DNA of 64,000 nt from Diplocloster modestus (lineage in GTDB: Bacteria > Bacillota > Clostridia > Lachnospirales > Lachnospiraceae). Of this stretch, positions 43,472-51,466 are shown in pieces (position 1 is the first letter of the stretch; each line of letters begins with the position of its first letter). Position numbers and translations under genes: made by a program. The notes below the pieces were generated by a model, which saw only the letters and a program-made list of their open reading frames with translations, had not been told where the DNA came from and ran no database searches. The DNA lies in assembly GCF_019042245.1 (NCBI RefSeq), contig NZ_JAHQCX010000011.1, positions 1 to 64,000 of the forward strand. Reading direction: 5' to 3'.

Positions 43472-45206
43472 TTTCAACCTCCTGGTTTCCATAGTTTTCC
43501 AGTGCCTGCTGTGTCTCCCATAGCTTTGCGTATACCCCTCCGGCTTCCAGCAGTTCCTCATGGCTTCCATGTTCCGCCACATTTCCGGCATTCAGTACGT
43601 AGATCGTATCAGCCCCCACCACATTTGCCAGACGGTGGGAGATCAGCAGGACCGTTTTAGTGCCGGCCAGAGTATGGATCTGGTCCATAATATGGTTTTC
43701 GCTCTCCACATCGATATTGGAAGTGGCCTCGTCAAATATATAGACGGGACTGTCATGGAGCAGCGCTCTGGCCAGTGCCAGCCGCTGGCATTGCCCTCCG
43801 GACAGGTTCGCTCCTTTTTCCATGAGCGGTGTATCCAGCCCCTGTTCTTCCCGAAGGAAATCCGCCAGCTTCATTTGTCCGAGGACCCGCCATAATTCCT
43901 CATCCGACGCGTCCGGGTTTCCCATCCGCAGGTTTTCCCGCACAGTTCCCTTAAACAGATAGCTGTTGTGACTGATATACGTGACATTTTTCATCAGACT
44001 TTCTTCCGCAATATCCCGCAATTCCACACCGCCCAGAGTAACGGAACCGGAATATTTTTTGTTTCTGCCCATCAGGATTGAAGCGGCCGTAGACTTTCCG
44101 CAGCCGCTTTCTCCCACCAGGGCGGAAAAACTTCCCTGGGGGAAATGGAAATCTGCCCCGTGCAGAATTTCCCGTTCTTCCTCGTAGGAGTAGCTTAAAT
44201 CCGAACATACGATGTCATAGCGGTTACGGATAACAGCTGTTCCCCGTTCCGGCTCCGGCAGATCCAGCAGATGGAAGATCTTATCACTGGCAGCCATTCC
44301 GTTCATGGCGATGTGGAAGAAACTTCCCAGCTGCCGCATGGGGATAAAGAAATCTGCGGATAACAGTATAATGGTAAGGCAGCCGGCCAGAGATACGTTT
44401 CCTGCCCCGTATTGGGTGACTGCCATAATCATTCCCAGCGCAGCGCCTCCATAGGCAATCAGGTCCATAATCGTGATGGAATTGAGCTGCATGGTGAGGA
44501 CCTTCATGGTGATTTTACGGAAATGTTCCGCTTCCCGGTTCATTTCATTGCTTTTGTATTCATCTGCCTGATAGATTTTCAATGTGGTCAGCCCCTGCAG
44601 ATTTTCCAGGAATGTGTCCCCGAGGGTGGTGTACTGGCCCCAATATTTTGCCAGCAGCTTTTTCGCGAAGGTTTGGACAGCCGCGATGGATACCGGAATC
44701 AGAGGGACACAGATTAATAGTACGAGGGCAGCCGGAAGATTCACAAAGCTCAGCACGAAAAACAGGGTGAGCGGGGCCAGCATACTGTAGAAGAACTGCG
44801 GCAGATAAGAGCCAAAATAAGTCTCCAGCTGATCCACACCCTCCACAGAGACCTGCACGACCTCGGAGGTGCTGACCTGTTCCCGGTAAGAGGCGCCTAA
44901 CCGGAGCAGTTTACGATAGATCAGTTCCCGGAGCGTTTTTTTAACGGCCCTGGAAGACAGATATCCCATCCTGGCGGCAGCGGCAGTGCAGGCAAATCGT
45001 ATCAGAACAGCGGCGGTAATAATAACAGCGACCAGCATAAACGACTGTGGTATTACCGTATTCAGGTACAGACCCTGAAGTAGATTCGTGATGGAGAAGA
45101 TCATTACAACGTTGGCCAGCAGGCTAAACCACTGTACCAGAACATTTCCGGTTATGTATTTCTGGCTGTCATCGACGATTCCAATCAGCCGTTTGTTAAT
45201 CATCAT
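43455..45206 (-). CDS. ABC exporter half-transporter, CydD-like
   Basis: 583-aa partner of the CydC-like subunit, first gene of the operon. Six-helix domain with REQVSTSEVVQVSVEGVDQL (typical CydD-like coupling region), then Walker A GESGCGKST, signature LSGGQCQRLALARALL and Walker B YIFDEATSNIDVES. It overlaps the next gene by 17 bases. The order CydD-like, CydC-like, YgbA, DUF454-HMA suggests a thiol, heme or nitrosative-stress unit. Confidence 0.85.
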   Translation of the reverse strand: MMINKRLIGIVDDSQKYITGNVLVQWFSLLANVVMIFSITNLLQGLYLNTVIPQSFMLVAVIITAAVLIRFACTAAAARMGYLSSRAVKKTLRELIYRKLLRLGASYREQVSTSEVVQVSVEGVDQLETYFGSYLPQFFYSMLAPLTLFFVLSFVNLPAALVLLICVPLIPVSIAAVQTFAKKLLAKYWGQYTTLGDTFLENLQGLTTLKIYQADEYKSNEMNREAEHFRKITMKVLTMQLNSITIMDLIAYGGAALGMIMAVTQYGAGNVSLAGCLTIILLSADFFIPMRQLGSFFHIAMNGMAASDKIFHLLDLPEPERGTAVIRNRYDIVCSDLSYSYEEEREILHGADFHFPQGSFSALVGESGCGKSTAASILMGRNKKYSGSVTLGGVELRDIAEESLMKNVTYISHNSYLFKGTVRENLRMGNPDASDEELWRVLGQMKLADFLREEQGLDTPLMEKGANLSGGQCQRLALARALLHDSPVYIFDEATSNIDVESENHIMDQIHTLAGTKTVLLISHRLANVVGADTIYVLNAGNVAEHGSHEELLEAGGVYAKLWETQQALENYGNQEVENEKAE

Positions 45207-45243
45207 ATTGGTTCCCTCTCTTTAAGCTGAATTTCCATAAAAT

Positions 45244-45261
45244 GGTTAGATAGTGCTAACC
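45244..45261 (-). promoter_or_regulatory. Candidate operator of the CydDC-like operon
   Basis: GGTTAG and CTAACC form a perfect inverted repeat around ATAGTG, 38 bases before the first start codon. TTAG/CTAA halves resemble DtxR/IdeR-type metalloregulator sites; a regulator with a DtxR-like N-terminus is encoded next door at 45646. Confidence 0.45.
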
Positions 45262-45270
45262 ATGGGACTT

Positions 45271-45297
45271 AAAAAATACGCCGTGCGGGCGTTTTTT
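45271..45297. terminator. Bidirectional terminator-like hairpin
   Basis: ACGCC pairs with GGCGT around a short loop, flanked by A6 and T6 runs. On the minus strand it separates the regulator gene from the exporter operon. Confidence 0.6.
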
Positions 45298-45645
45298 ATC
45301 CGATATGAATTTTACCACATTTTTATGAAATGTGATTTGTAAATTTGTTGCATTATAGCTACAAACTCCGGAGAAAATTTAATAATCCACATCTATTTAT
45401 TACTTAATATCTGTGCCGATGAGCAAGTTGCATATATGCTACAAAAAATATTGTAATATAATCATATAATAATTTTTATATTATTACTATACGATAAAGC
45501 GCAGAATCAGTGTCCTGCGTGCAGCGCTCAATCAAATACAGGATGAGCCGACGGATTTAAAGCAGATAGAGACCCGCAAGTGATTCTCAATTAAAGAGAT
45601 CTGCAGGAGAAACACCGATAGAGATCCGCAAGTGATTGCAGAAGC
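45298..45645. other. AT-rich intergenic region with a direct repeat
   Basis: No gene is seen. The stretch is AT-rich. GATAGAGAYCCGCAAGTGATT occurs at 45565 and again at 45617, close to the end of the regulator gene. Confidence 0.5.
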
Positions 45646-46479
45646 TTAAAATAAAATTGTAAATATAGCCACGCTTTCCGGCATGTGTACCGGACCGATG
45701 GAGATAGACATTTTCAAGCAGACACTACCATGCAGGACCCGTCCCACATCGTTGCCAATATTGACGAAATGCAGTACTTCAGCCGGAATATGCCAAAAAT
45801 CACCGTTTCGCTCCGCATCACAATAGTGCTCCCCGTCAAAGTATTTTAAATTACCGATTTTTGCCGATTTTTTCAGCCCATCAGCGGCAGAGGAATGCGT
45901 AACCGGGAGTGCTTTCAGCCGGATCACCCCCATATTTTTTTGTACCGTCAGGCCGCAGGGGTGTTCAAACCCCTCGTTAGCCATAGAGATATTATCATGA
46001 TTCTTCACATGTTCCCGGTAAAGAATAAATGGCAGGGAATAGCAGCCATCCCGCAGGCTGTGGCACAATACGGCGCCGTCAAAACTCTTACGGTTTCTGA
46101 GAACATGCTTGACCCGGTAGCGTTCTTCCGTCCCCCGGATGACTTCGAAGATCTCATCCGAACAGTACAAGGATAGGACCCTGGCATCAGCCTGGGCAGC
46201 CTGGGGGGCCACGCCCTCATAGATCAGGTGGTTCATGGCGATATCCATCCGCTCCGCGTATTTTTTAGCAGCAGCCGATCCAGCCGGGGTCAATGTGGGA
46301 TGTCTTACGTCACTGCGGTCCAGCAAGCCTTCTTTTTCCAAAGCGATCATGGCCCGGCTGACCGCGTATTTCTCCTCCACCAGCGTCTTAGACAGATTGG
46401 TAACCGTGCAGTTCTCCTGAGACATTTCCAGGAAACAGGTCAATATTCTCAACTTTAATATTTCAATTTGATTTGGCAT
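45646..46479 (-). CDS. Winged-helix regulator (DtxR/MarR-like N-terminus)
   Basis: 277 aa from ATG 46479 (AGAGGTAAG upstream). The first ~75 residues form a winged helix (MPNQIEILKLRILTCFLEMS, TVTNLSKTLVEEKYAVSRAM, ALEKEGLLDR), followed by a helical segment resembling the DtxR dimer region (YAERMDIAMNHLIYEGV). The remaining ~180 residues are not recognised and lack the SH3-like domain of DtxR. A link to the exporter operon downstream on the same strand is inferred from position. Confidence 0.65.
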   Translation of the reverse strand: MPNQIEILKLRILTCFLEMSQENCTVTNLSKTLVEEKYAVSRAMIALEKEGLLDRSDVRHPTLTPAGSAAAKKYAERMDIAMNHLIYEGVAPQAAQADARVLSLYCSDEIFEVIRGTEERYRVKHVLRNRKSFDGAVLCHSLRDGCYSLPFILYREHVKNHDNISMANEGFEHPCGLTVQKNMGVIRLKALPVTHSSAADGLKKSAKIGNLKYFDGEHYCDAERNGDFWHIPAEVLHFVNIGNDVGRVLHGSVCLKMSISIGPVHMPESVAIFTILF

Positions 46480-46550
46480 AATCTTACCTCTAAAAGATAT
46501 AAAACCGCGAAAACGACGGCTCCGGAACGGCACGGAACATCCGCAATACG

Positions 46551-46626
46551 CATCAGTACACCAGAAACGCCCTGCACCCGGCCGGACATTCTAAGACCGG
46601 TGGTGCAGGGTGTTTCTGGCGTATTC
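46551..46626. other. Long perfect hairpin between the phasin and regulator genes
   Basis: CCAGAAACGCCCTGCACC (46561-46578) pairs with GGTGCAGGGTGTTTCTGG (46602-46619), 18 bp with one G-T, enclosing a further CCGG/CCGG pair. There is no T-run, so it may act as an RNA processing or barrier stem rather than a classical terminator. Confidence 0.6.
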
Positions 46627-46674
46627 ATTCCTTATCCGCAGTATACTGAAAAACCAGCATAGCGCACTGGAAAA

Positions 46675-47115
46675 CTAAGCATCAGCACTTACATCATCAG
46701 AGTTTTCGTTATAATCAGCATCATTATGGTCGGATTCACTGCCGGATGTCTCATCCGCGGTATCCCCCGCACTCTCATCCTGCACGTCTGCCGCAGCCTG
46801 AGCCGCCCGTTTTTCCGCTTCTTCCTTTTCCAAAGCCGCCAGTTTCTCCTTGAGCACGTCCCGTTCTTCCTTCGGCATGTGGTCCACTGCAGACATAACA
46901 TCCTTATATTCCTTGATAATATTCACAGTCACATGATCATTCATTTTTTCCTTAGCGGAGCGCTTCAATTCCTCATTCAACACGCGCCCCTGTTCTACGG
47001 TGATCTCACCTTTTTTCACCAGCGTATCCACCAGATCCTTGGCAGCATCTGCGGTTGTGGCGATGGCTCCTACTCCTGCCAAAAATACTTTCTTCAATCC
47101 TTCACTGATATCCAT
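46675..47115 (-). CDS. Phasin-family-like protein
   Basis: 146-aa coiled-coil protein. Residues 1-60 (MDISEGLKKVFLAGVGAIAT, AKDLVDTLVKKGEITVEQGR) match the short phasin/PhaR-like domain found next to UbiB genes in Firmicutes. Then comes a charged coiled coil (EERDVLKEKLAALEKEEAEK) and an acidic, disordered Asp/Glu/Ser tail. No polyhydroxyalkanoate genes are visible here, so granule binding is not implied. AAAGGAATG precedes the start. Confidence 0.75.
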   Translation of the reverse strand: MDISEGLKKVFLAGVGAIATTADAAKDLVDTLVKKGEITVEQGRVLNEELKRSAKEKMNDHVTVNIIKEYKDVMSAVDHMPKEERDVLKEKLAALEKEEAEKRAAQAAADVQDESAGDTADETSGSESDHNDADYNENSDDVSADA

Positions 47116-47162
47116 CTACATTCATTCCTTTCGTGAAATGTCGTGTCCATGTATCTATTCCT

Positions 47163-47222
47163 AAGTATAACACACTATCCCAAAAAGTCCTCCATTTCCG
47201 TCCACTTTTATAAAAATTTAAT
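47163..47222 (-). promoter_or_regulatory. Upstream element of the phasin gene shared with ubiB
   Basis: Counterpart of 39725-39784: AGTATAACACACT, AAAAGTC and TTTATAAAAATTTAA at identical spacing, reading TATACT as -10 on the minus strand. Confidence 0.65.
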
Positions 47223-47271
47223 AAACTTACTTGGCTTTGCGGCAATAATTGGGATTTATATCGTAAGGGCC

Positions 47272-47426
47272 GGGAAGCCCTCTGGGGGCGGGATGGAATT
47301 CTCCTGTTTTGGGAGGCGGGGCGGGCGCCTGTCCTTTGGCGGACGGAGGGCTGCAAGCTGGCTGCTGCTAAGTGAAATCCGGCCCCCAAAACAGGAGAAT
47401 TCCATCCCGCCCCCAGAGGGCTTCCC
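47272..47426 (+). repeat. Giant-hairpin family B, copy B3 (internally deleted)
   Basis: A perfect 42-bp stem: the left arm 47272-47313 (GGGAAGCCCTCTGGGGGCGG...) is exactly complementary to 47385-47426. The 71-base loop still holds GGGCTGCAAGCTGGCTGCTG and CTAAGTGAAATCCGG, which match the left arm of B2 around 9640-9670. The branched tip and inner right arm of B2 are missing, so it is a collapsed member of the family. It starts 49 bp beyond the phasin upstream element and ends 82 bp before A3. Confidence 0.85.
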
Positions 47427-47508
47427 TGCTTTGGTGATACGACGGCAATACCATACACCTTTCTAGAACTCTAGAACTTGGAAAGAGACAAGAGTTAAAG
47501 CAGGGAAA

Positions 47509-47777
47509 AGAGGGACGGGGCGTGGCCTTCGGAATCGGGCGGCATATCTCGCGGGACCAAATCACTTGAGGCCGGGCCTTAGAACGGGTTACGCAGAAGG
47601 AAGGAGAACCTCGCAGGGCCTGGAACACTGTCCGAGCCGTACTTTGGCGAGTTTGTTCCGGGCCCTGCTAATAAGAGGTTCTCCTGCCTCCTGCGTTACC
47701 CGTTCTTAGGTCCGGCCGAAGTGATTTGGTCCCGCGAGATATGCCGCCCGATTCCGAAGGCCACGCCCCGTCCCTCT
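47509..47777 (+). repeat. Giant-hairpin family A, copy A3
   Basis: 269-bp palindrome from AGAGGGA (47509) to TCCCTCT (47777). The outer stem (ACGGGGCGTGGCCTTCGGAA and beyond) is copy-specific and almost perfectly paired. The core, the apical stem GCAGGGCC.GGAA / TTCC.GGCCCTGC, the CACTGTCCGAGCCGTA loop and the TAATAA bulge match A1. It ends 31 bp before the -35 box of the following gene. Confidence 0.9.
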
Positions 47778-47808
47778 CTTCCCGGACCTTAACCGAGTGA
47801 ATTTCCGA

Positions 47809-47837
47809 TTGTAAACAAAACCATTTTTAGGTATAAT
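47809..47837 (+). promoter_or_regulatory. Promoter of the membrane protein gene
   Basis: TTGTAA (47809-47814), 17-base spacer, TATAAT (47832-47837). Confidence 0.75.
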
Positions 47838-47891
47838 AATTAAAGTGTGGGATGGAGTGTCCAAAATAATTACGATTAGGAGATGAGTTGT

Positions 47892-49118
47892 GTGACAAAG
47901 CTGAAGGAGCTTTTTCGTAAAATAGATTACGAATTCTATCTGTTTGCTTTTCTTATGTTGGATCTGGTGGCCAGATGTCCGCTGGAAGTGAATCCCTGGA
48001 TGACACCGAATTACATTTTGAATTTTGATCAGGGGTTTAGCACCCGGCTGCTGGTTGGGTCGGTGGTAAAATTCTTTTTTCCCGATTTTGTGACGGGAAG
48101 ACAGCTGTTTCAGTTCGTGTTCGTTGCGCTGACACTGCTGAATCTGCTGGTGGCCGTTTTATGCGGCAGGGTACTACGGCTGTACCGGAACGAGACCCGG
48201 GGCGTGGTTTATGTCTTGATGGCTTACCTGGCTTCTCCGGCGGCGCTTACTTATCTGGTTACGCAGGAGAATATGGGGAGGCTTGAGATCTATCTGCTGA
48301 TCCTGACACTGGTGCAGATCGTGGTTCTGCTGCGGGTCAAGAACGTCTATGTAAAATATGCGCTGGTTCTTCTGCTGTCCGGAGCCTGCTGTATGATTCA
48401 TCAGATCTATATCTTTATGTTTTTCCCTCTTGTGTTTGTATGCGGCGTCTACAATGTGTTTGAGGCCAAAAACAAGAAGAAGGAAATTATCGTGGGCGGG
48501 CTGGTATTTGTGCTGATTGGGGGATTTTTCCTCTACCTGCAGCTGTTTTCGTCGATTAACCTGAACAGTATCAGTGCGGTGAAAGCCTATATTGAAACCA
48601 GAACCGACTATGCGTATCTGGATGACAATATTTATTATGAATATTTTGCACATCTGCAGGAGCACTGGACTAATTTCTGGATCAGGGATCTGACTTATAA
48701 TCTGCGGCATACGGTTGTGACCCTTATTTTCCTGCTGCCGCTGTTCGGTTTTTTGGTGTCTGTCTGGAAAAAAGCATACCGCTGCTGTAAGGAAAAAAGG
48801 ATCAAATGGATGTTCACGCTGATGCAGCTGTCGAATCTGGCTATGCTGCCGGTTTGGCTGATCATGGTGGACTGGGAACGGTATATCGCGGTTCATATCA
48901 TTCTGGAGTTCGGTATGATTCTGATTCTGCTGTATAAGAGGAATTCTTATATGATAACTGCCGTGAAGCAGACAGCGGCCGGCGTGGAGAAGCATATGTT
49001 TATCTACTTGCTGTTCCTGTTGTTTTTATTTACACTGGATAAGCTGGATGCCAGATGCTATCAGCCTTACCTTGTTGATTATCTGGCTAATATCGTGAAA
49101 ATGTTTTTACCGGGCTGA
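47892..49118 (+). CDS. Polytopic membrane protein of unknown function
   Basis: About 408 aa with roughly nine to ten hydrophobic segments and a soluble loop near residues 205-235 (SINLNSISAVKAYIETRTDYAY). The overall look recalls EpsG-like or GT-C-like envelope polysaccharide proteins, but no defining motif was found. GTG 47892 (MTKLKELF) is favoured because AGGAG ends directly at ATG 47883, leaving no room for that start. Confidence 0.75.
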   Translation: MTKLKELFRKIDYEFYLFAFLMLDLVARCPLEVNPWMTPNYILNFDQGFSTRLLVGSVVKFFFPDFVTGRQLFQFVFVALTLLNLLVAVLCGRVLRLYRNETRGVVYVLMAYLASPAALTYLVTQENMGRLEIYLLILTLVQIVVLLRVKNVYVKYALVLLLSGACCMIHQIYIFMFFPLVFVCGVYNVFEAKNKKKEIIVGGLVFVLIGGFFLYLQLFSSINLNSISAVKAYIETRTDYAYLDDNIYYEYFAHLQEHWTNFWIRDLTYNLRHTVVTLIFLLPLFGFLVSVWKKAYRCCKEKRIKWMFTLMQLSNLAMLPVWLIMVDWERYIAVHIILEFGMILILLYKRNSYMITAVKQTAAGVEKHMFIYLLFLLFLFTLDKLDARCYQPYLVDYLANIVKMFLPG

Positions 49119-49137
49119 TGTAAGGCGCGGATTACAG

Positions 49138-49172
49138 CCCGCTTTGTCTGCAAAAGACGAAGCGGGTATATT
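49138..49172 (+). terminator. Hairpin after the membrane protein gene
   Basis: CCCGCTTTGTC pairs with GACGAAGCGGG; only a weak T-rich tail (TATATTTC) follows. Confidence 0.6.
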
Positions 49173-49257
49173 TCATTCCATAGGAGTACCGGCGGGGTGT
49201 TTTAAGCGGAATCTAATGTAATTTCATTTTATAAATGCTGATAAAGGAGGAGTCGAA

Positions 49258-50136
49258 ATGAAGAAAATAGCATTCATTGGTCTGGGTATCATGGGAAAAT
49301 CCATGGCAAGGAACCTGATGAAAAATGGTTTTGAATTACATATTTATGCCCGGAGCAAAGGAAAGGTTGAGGATGTCATTGCGGAAGGGATGCAGTATCA
49401 TGATTCCATCGCCCATTGTGTAAAAGACTGCAGCGCGGTGATTACGATTGTGGGCTATCCAAGCGATGTGGAGGAGGTCTATTTCGGGGATGGGGGAATC
49501 CTGGATTCTGCGGCGTCTGGTACTTATCTGATCGATATGACGACTTCCAGCCCGAAGCTTGCCAAAAGGATCGCGATGGCGGCGGAGAAACGAGGCATGC
49601 ATTCCCTGGACGCGCCGGTAACAGGAGGAGACGTGGGTGCGGAAAATGGTACCTTATCGATACTGGTTGGTGGTGAAAAAACCGATTATGAAGCCTGTCT
49701 TCCGATATTCCAGGCGATGGGAAGCAATATAAATTATGAGGGGGAAGCCGGATTCGGGCAGCATACGAAGATGGCGAACCAGATTATGATCGCCGGGACG
49801 ATATCTGGTGTCAGCGAGGCGCTTAGCTATGCCCGGGCGAAGGGATTGGATATACAGACACTGCTGCGCTCCGTGGCTACCGGTGCGGCCGGCAGCCGGC
49901 AGCTGGATCTGATGGGCCTTAAGATGGTAAATGAGGACTATGCGCCGGGCTTTTATATCAAACACTTTATCAAAGATATGAAGCTGGCGGATGAGGAGGC
50001 GGAGGACAGCGCTCTGCATCTGGAAGTATTGAAACAAGCACTGTCTAATTATCAGGAGCTGGAGACAGAAGGGTTCGCAGATCTGGGGACACAGGCACTG
50101 ATCCGGCACTATGAAGGAGAGAGAGGAAAAGAATGA
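49258..50136 (+). CDS. NAD(P)-dependent beta-hydroxyacid dehydrogenase
   Basis: 292-aa member of the 3-hydroxyisobutyrate dehydrogenase/tartronate semialdehyde reductase family. Rossmann motif GLGIMGKSMARNL, substrate loop DAPVTGGDVGAENG and catalytic Lys in HTKMANQIM (about residue 172) are in place. Substrate cannot be fixed from sequence. AAGGAGG precedes the start; the stop overlaps the next gene (ATGA). Confidence 0.92.
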   Translation: MKKIAFIGLGIMGKSMARNLMKNGFELHIYARSKGKVEDVIAEGMQYHDSIAHCVKDCSAVITIVGYPSDVEEVYFGDGGILDSAASGTYLIDMTTSSPKLAKRIAMAAEKRGMHSLDAPVTGGDVGAENGTLSILVGGEKTDYEACLPIFQAMGSNINYEGEAGFGQHTKMANQIMIAGTISGVSEALSYARAKGLDIQTLLRSVATGAAGSRQLDLMGLKMVNEDYAPGFYIKHFIKDMKLADEEAEDSALHLEVLKQALSNYQELETEGFADLGTQALIRHYEGERGKE

Positions 50137-50945
50137 AGCTGGTGATGTTGGGAACCGGGCATGCGGCAGTGACTGAAATCTATAATACCTGTTTTGTGAT
50201 CACCGAGGACCGTTACACGCCGAGCCAGCATTTCCTGGTGGACTGCGGCGGCGGGAATGGGATACTGACCCAGTGCAGGCATGGGGGCATTGATATAAGA
50301 CAGATACACGATATCTTTATCACCCATGAACATGCCGACCATGTGCTGGGGGTGATATGGATGATCCGGATGATCGGGACGATGATAGAAAAGGATAAAT
50401 ATAAAGGGGATTTGCGGATCTACAGCCACAGCGGCCTGGTACCGGCCATCCGGACCATGGCGGAGCTGACGGTATCAGCAGGTATCTGCCGGAATATAGG
50501 CGGAAGGATAAAACTGATCCCGTTAGAATCCGGTGATCAGCATCAAATTCTGGGCTGCCCCGTGACTTTTTTTGATATTGAGTCCACCAAGGCGAAACAA
50601 TTCGGATTCACGATGGAATTACCGGATGGGCAGAAACTGTCCTGTGCCGGTGATGAGCCTTACAATGAGAAAAATTACGAATATGTGAAAGAAAGCGGCT
50701 GGCTGATGCATGAGGCCTTCTGTCTCTACAGCGAGGCAGACAAATATAAGCCCTATGAGAAACATCACAGTACGGTCAGGGAAGCCTGCGAAGTGGCAGA
50801 GCGGCTCAAGATCCCCAATCTGATTCTGTACCATACGGAAGAAGATCACGGCGCAGAGCGCAAAGACTGCTATAGCGCGGAAGGAAAGCAGTATTATAAA
50901 GGAAACCTGTATGTTCCTGATGATTTAGAGGTAATAGAGCTGTAG
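50133..50945 (+). CDS. Metallo-beta-lactamase-fold hydrolase
   Basis: 270-aa MBL-fold enzyme with the zinc motif ITHEHADHVLG (HxHxDH, about residue 66), later ligands in CAGDEPYNEKNY and LHTEEDHG-like YHTEEDHG, and an RNase Z-like layout. Coupled to the dehydrogenase gene, so possibly acting on a related metabolite. Not long or specific enough to call RNase Z. Confidence 0.85.
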   Translation: MKLVMLGTGHAAVTEIYNTCFVITEDRYTPSQHFLVDCGGGNGILTQCRHGGIDIRQIHDIFITHEHADHVLGVIWMIRMIGTMIEKDKYKGDLRIYSHSGLVPAIRTMAELTVSAGICRNIGGRIKLIPLESGDQHQILGCPVTFFDIESTKAKQFGFTMELPDGQKLSCAGDEPYNEKNYEYVKESGWLMHEAFCLYSEADKYKPYEKHHSTVREACEVAERLKIPNLILYHTEEDHGAERKDCYSAEGKQYYKGNLYVPDDLEVIEL

Positions 50946-50951
50946 AAGAGG

Positions 50952-51009
50952 ACTCCTTTTTGATGGAACCGTTATCGGCGATAGACGGTTGGATTAAAAA
51001 GGAGTTTTT
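50952..51009 (+). terminator. Terminator of the dehydrogenase/hydrolase pair
   Basis: ACTCCTTTTT pairs with AAAAAGGAGT, with an inner CCGT/ACGG pair, ending in TTTTT. Confidence 0.8.
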
Positions 51010-51154
51010 ACATTTGGTAGGTTACGATCGTCCAGAGCTGGTTCTGCTTCATCATAAAACAGTTTACTTTTTTGCGATGTTGATAGCAGAAGAGAAAAAG
51101 GCGCTGAATAACCGGATACTCCAGCAGATAACTATATTTGTGATGAATAACCAT
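51008..51154 (-). CDS. Possible 48-aa small protein
   Basis: An open frame (MVIHHKYSYLLEYPVIQRLF ... IVTYQM) begins 7 bases after a perfect AGGAGG on the minus strand. No homology recognised and no clear promoter. The rest of 51010-51350 holds nothing I can identify apart from GC-rich inverted blocks near 51205-51245. Confidence 0.25.
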   Translation of the reverse strand: MVIHHKYSYLLEYPVIQRLFLFCYQHRKKVNCFMMKQNQLWTIVTYQM

Positions 51155-51350
51155 AGTTTGATCCTCCTGATTTAATATGTATACCATTTCTGGTACCCCA
51201 ATGTATGCCCTTCGGGCGGGGTGCAGCACAGCTGTGCCATAAGGTATATTAATATATATGCTTGTACCAGAAAATTATTCCGGTTTCCTGTGTGATAGGA
51301 TAATTTATAAATAAACTGCTATGGATTTTTCCATATTTATAAAAAAACAA

Positions 51351-51378
51351 TTGACAAAACGGTCTATAAGATATAGAC
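51351..51378 (+). promoter_or_regulatory. Promoter and operator of the BlaI/M56 pair
   Basis: TTGACA (51351-51356), 17-base spacer and TAGACT (51374-51379) overlap a perfect palindrome GTCTATA-AGA-TATAGAC (51362-51378). The placement inside the core promoter fits autorepression by the BlaI-like protein encoded next. Confidence 0.7.
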
Positions 51379-51466
51379 TAAATATGGACGATAACTTGTA
51401 GACCAATTGTCCGCAGACACATGAACAGTAGATAATCAATGGATAATGAATAGGGAGGAAGCAGGA

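Noticed and set aside
43472-43591. 40-residue N-terminal extension of the CydC-like protein
   Set aside because: It lies within the partner gene, while ATG 43471 has a perfect AGGAGG.
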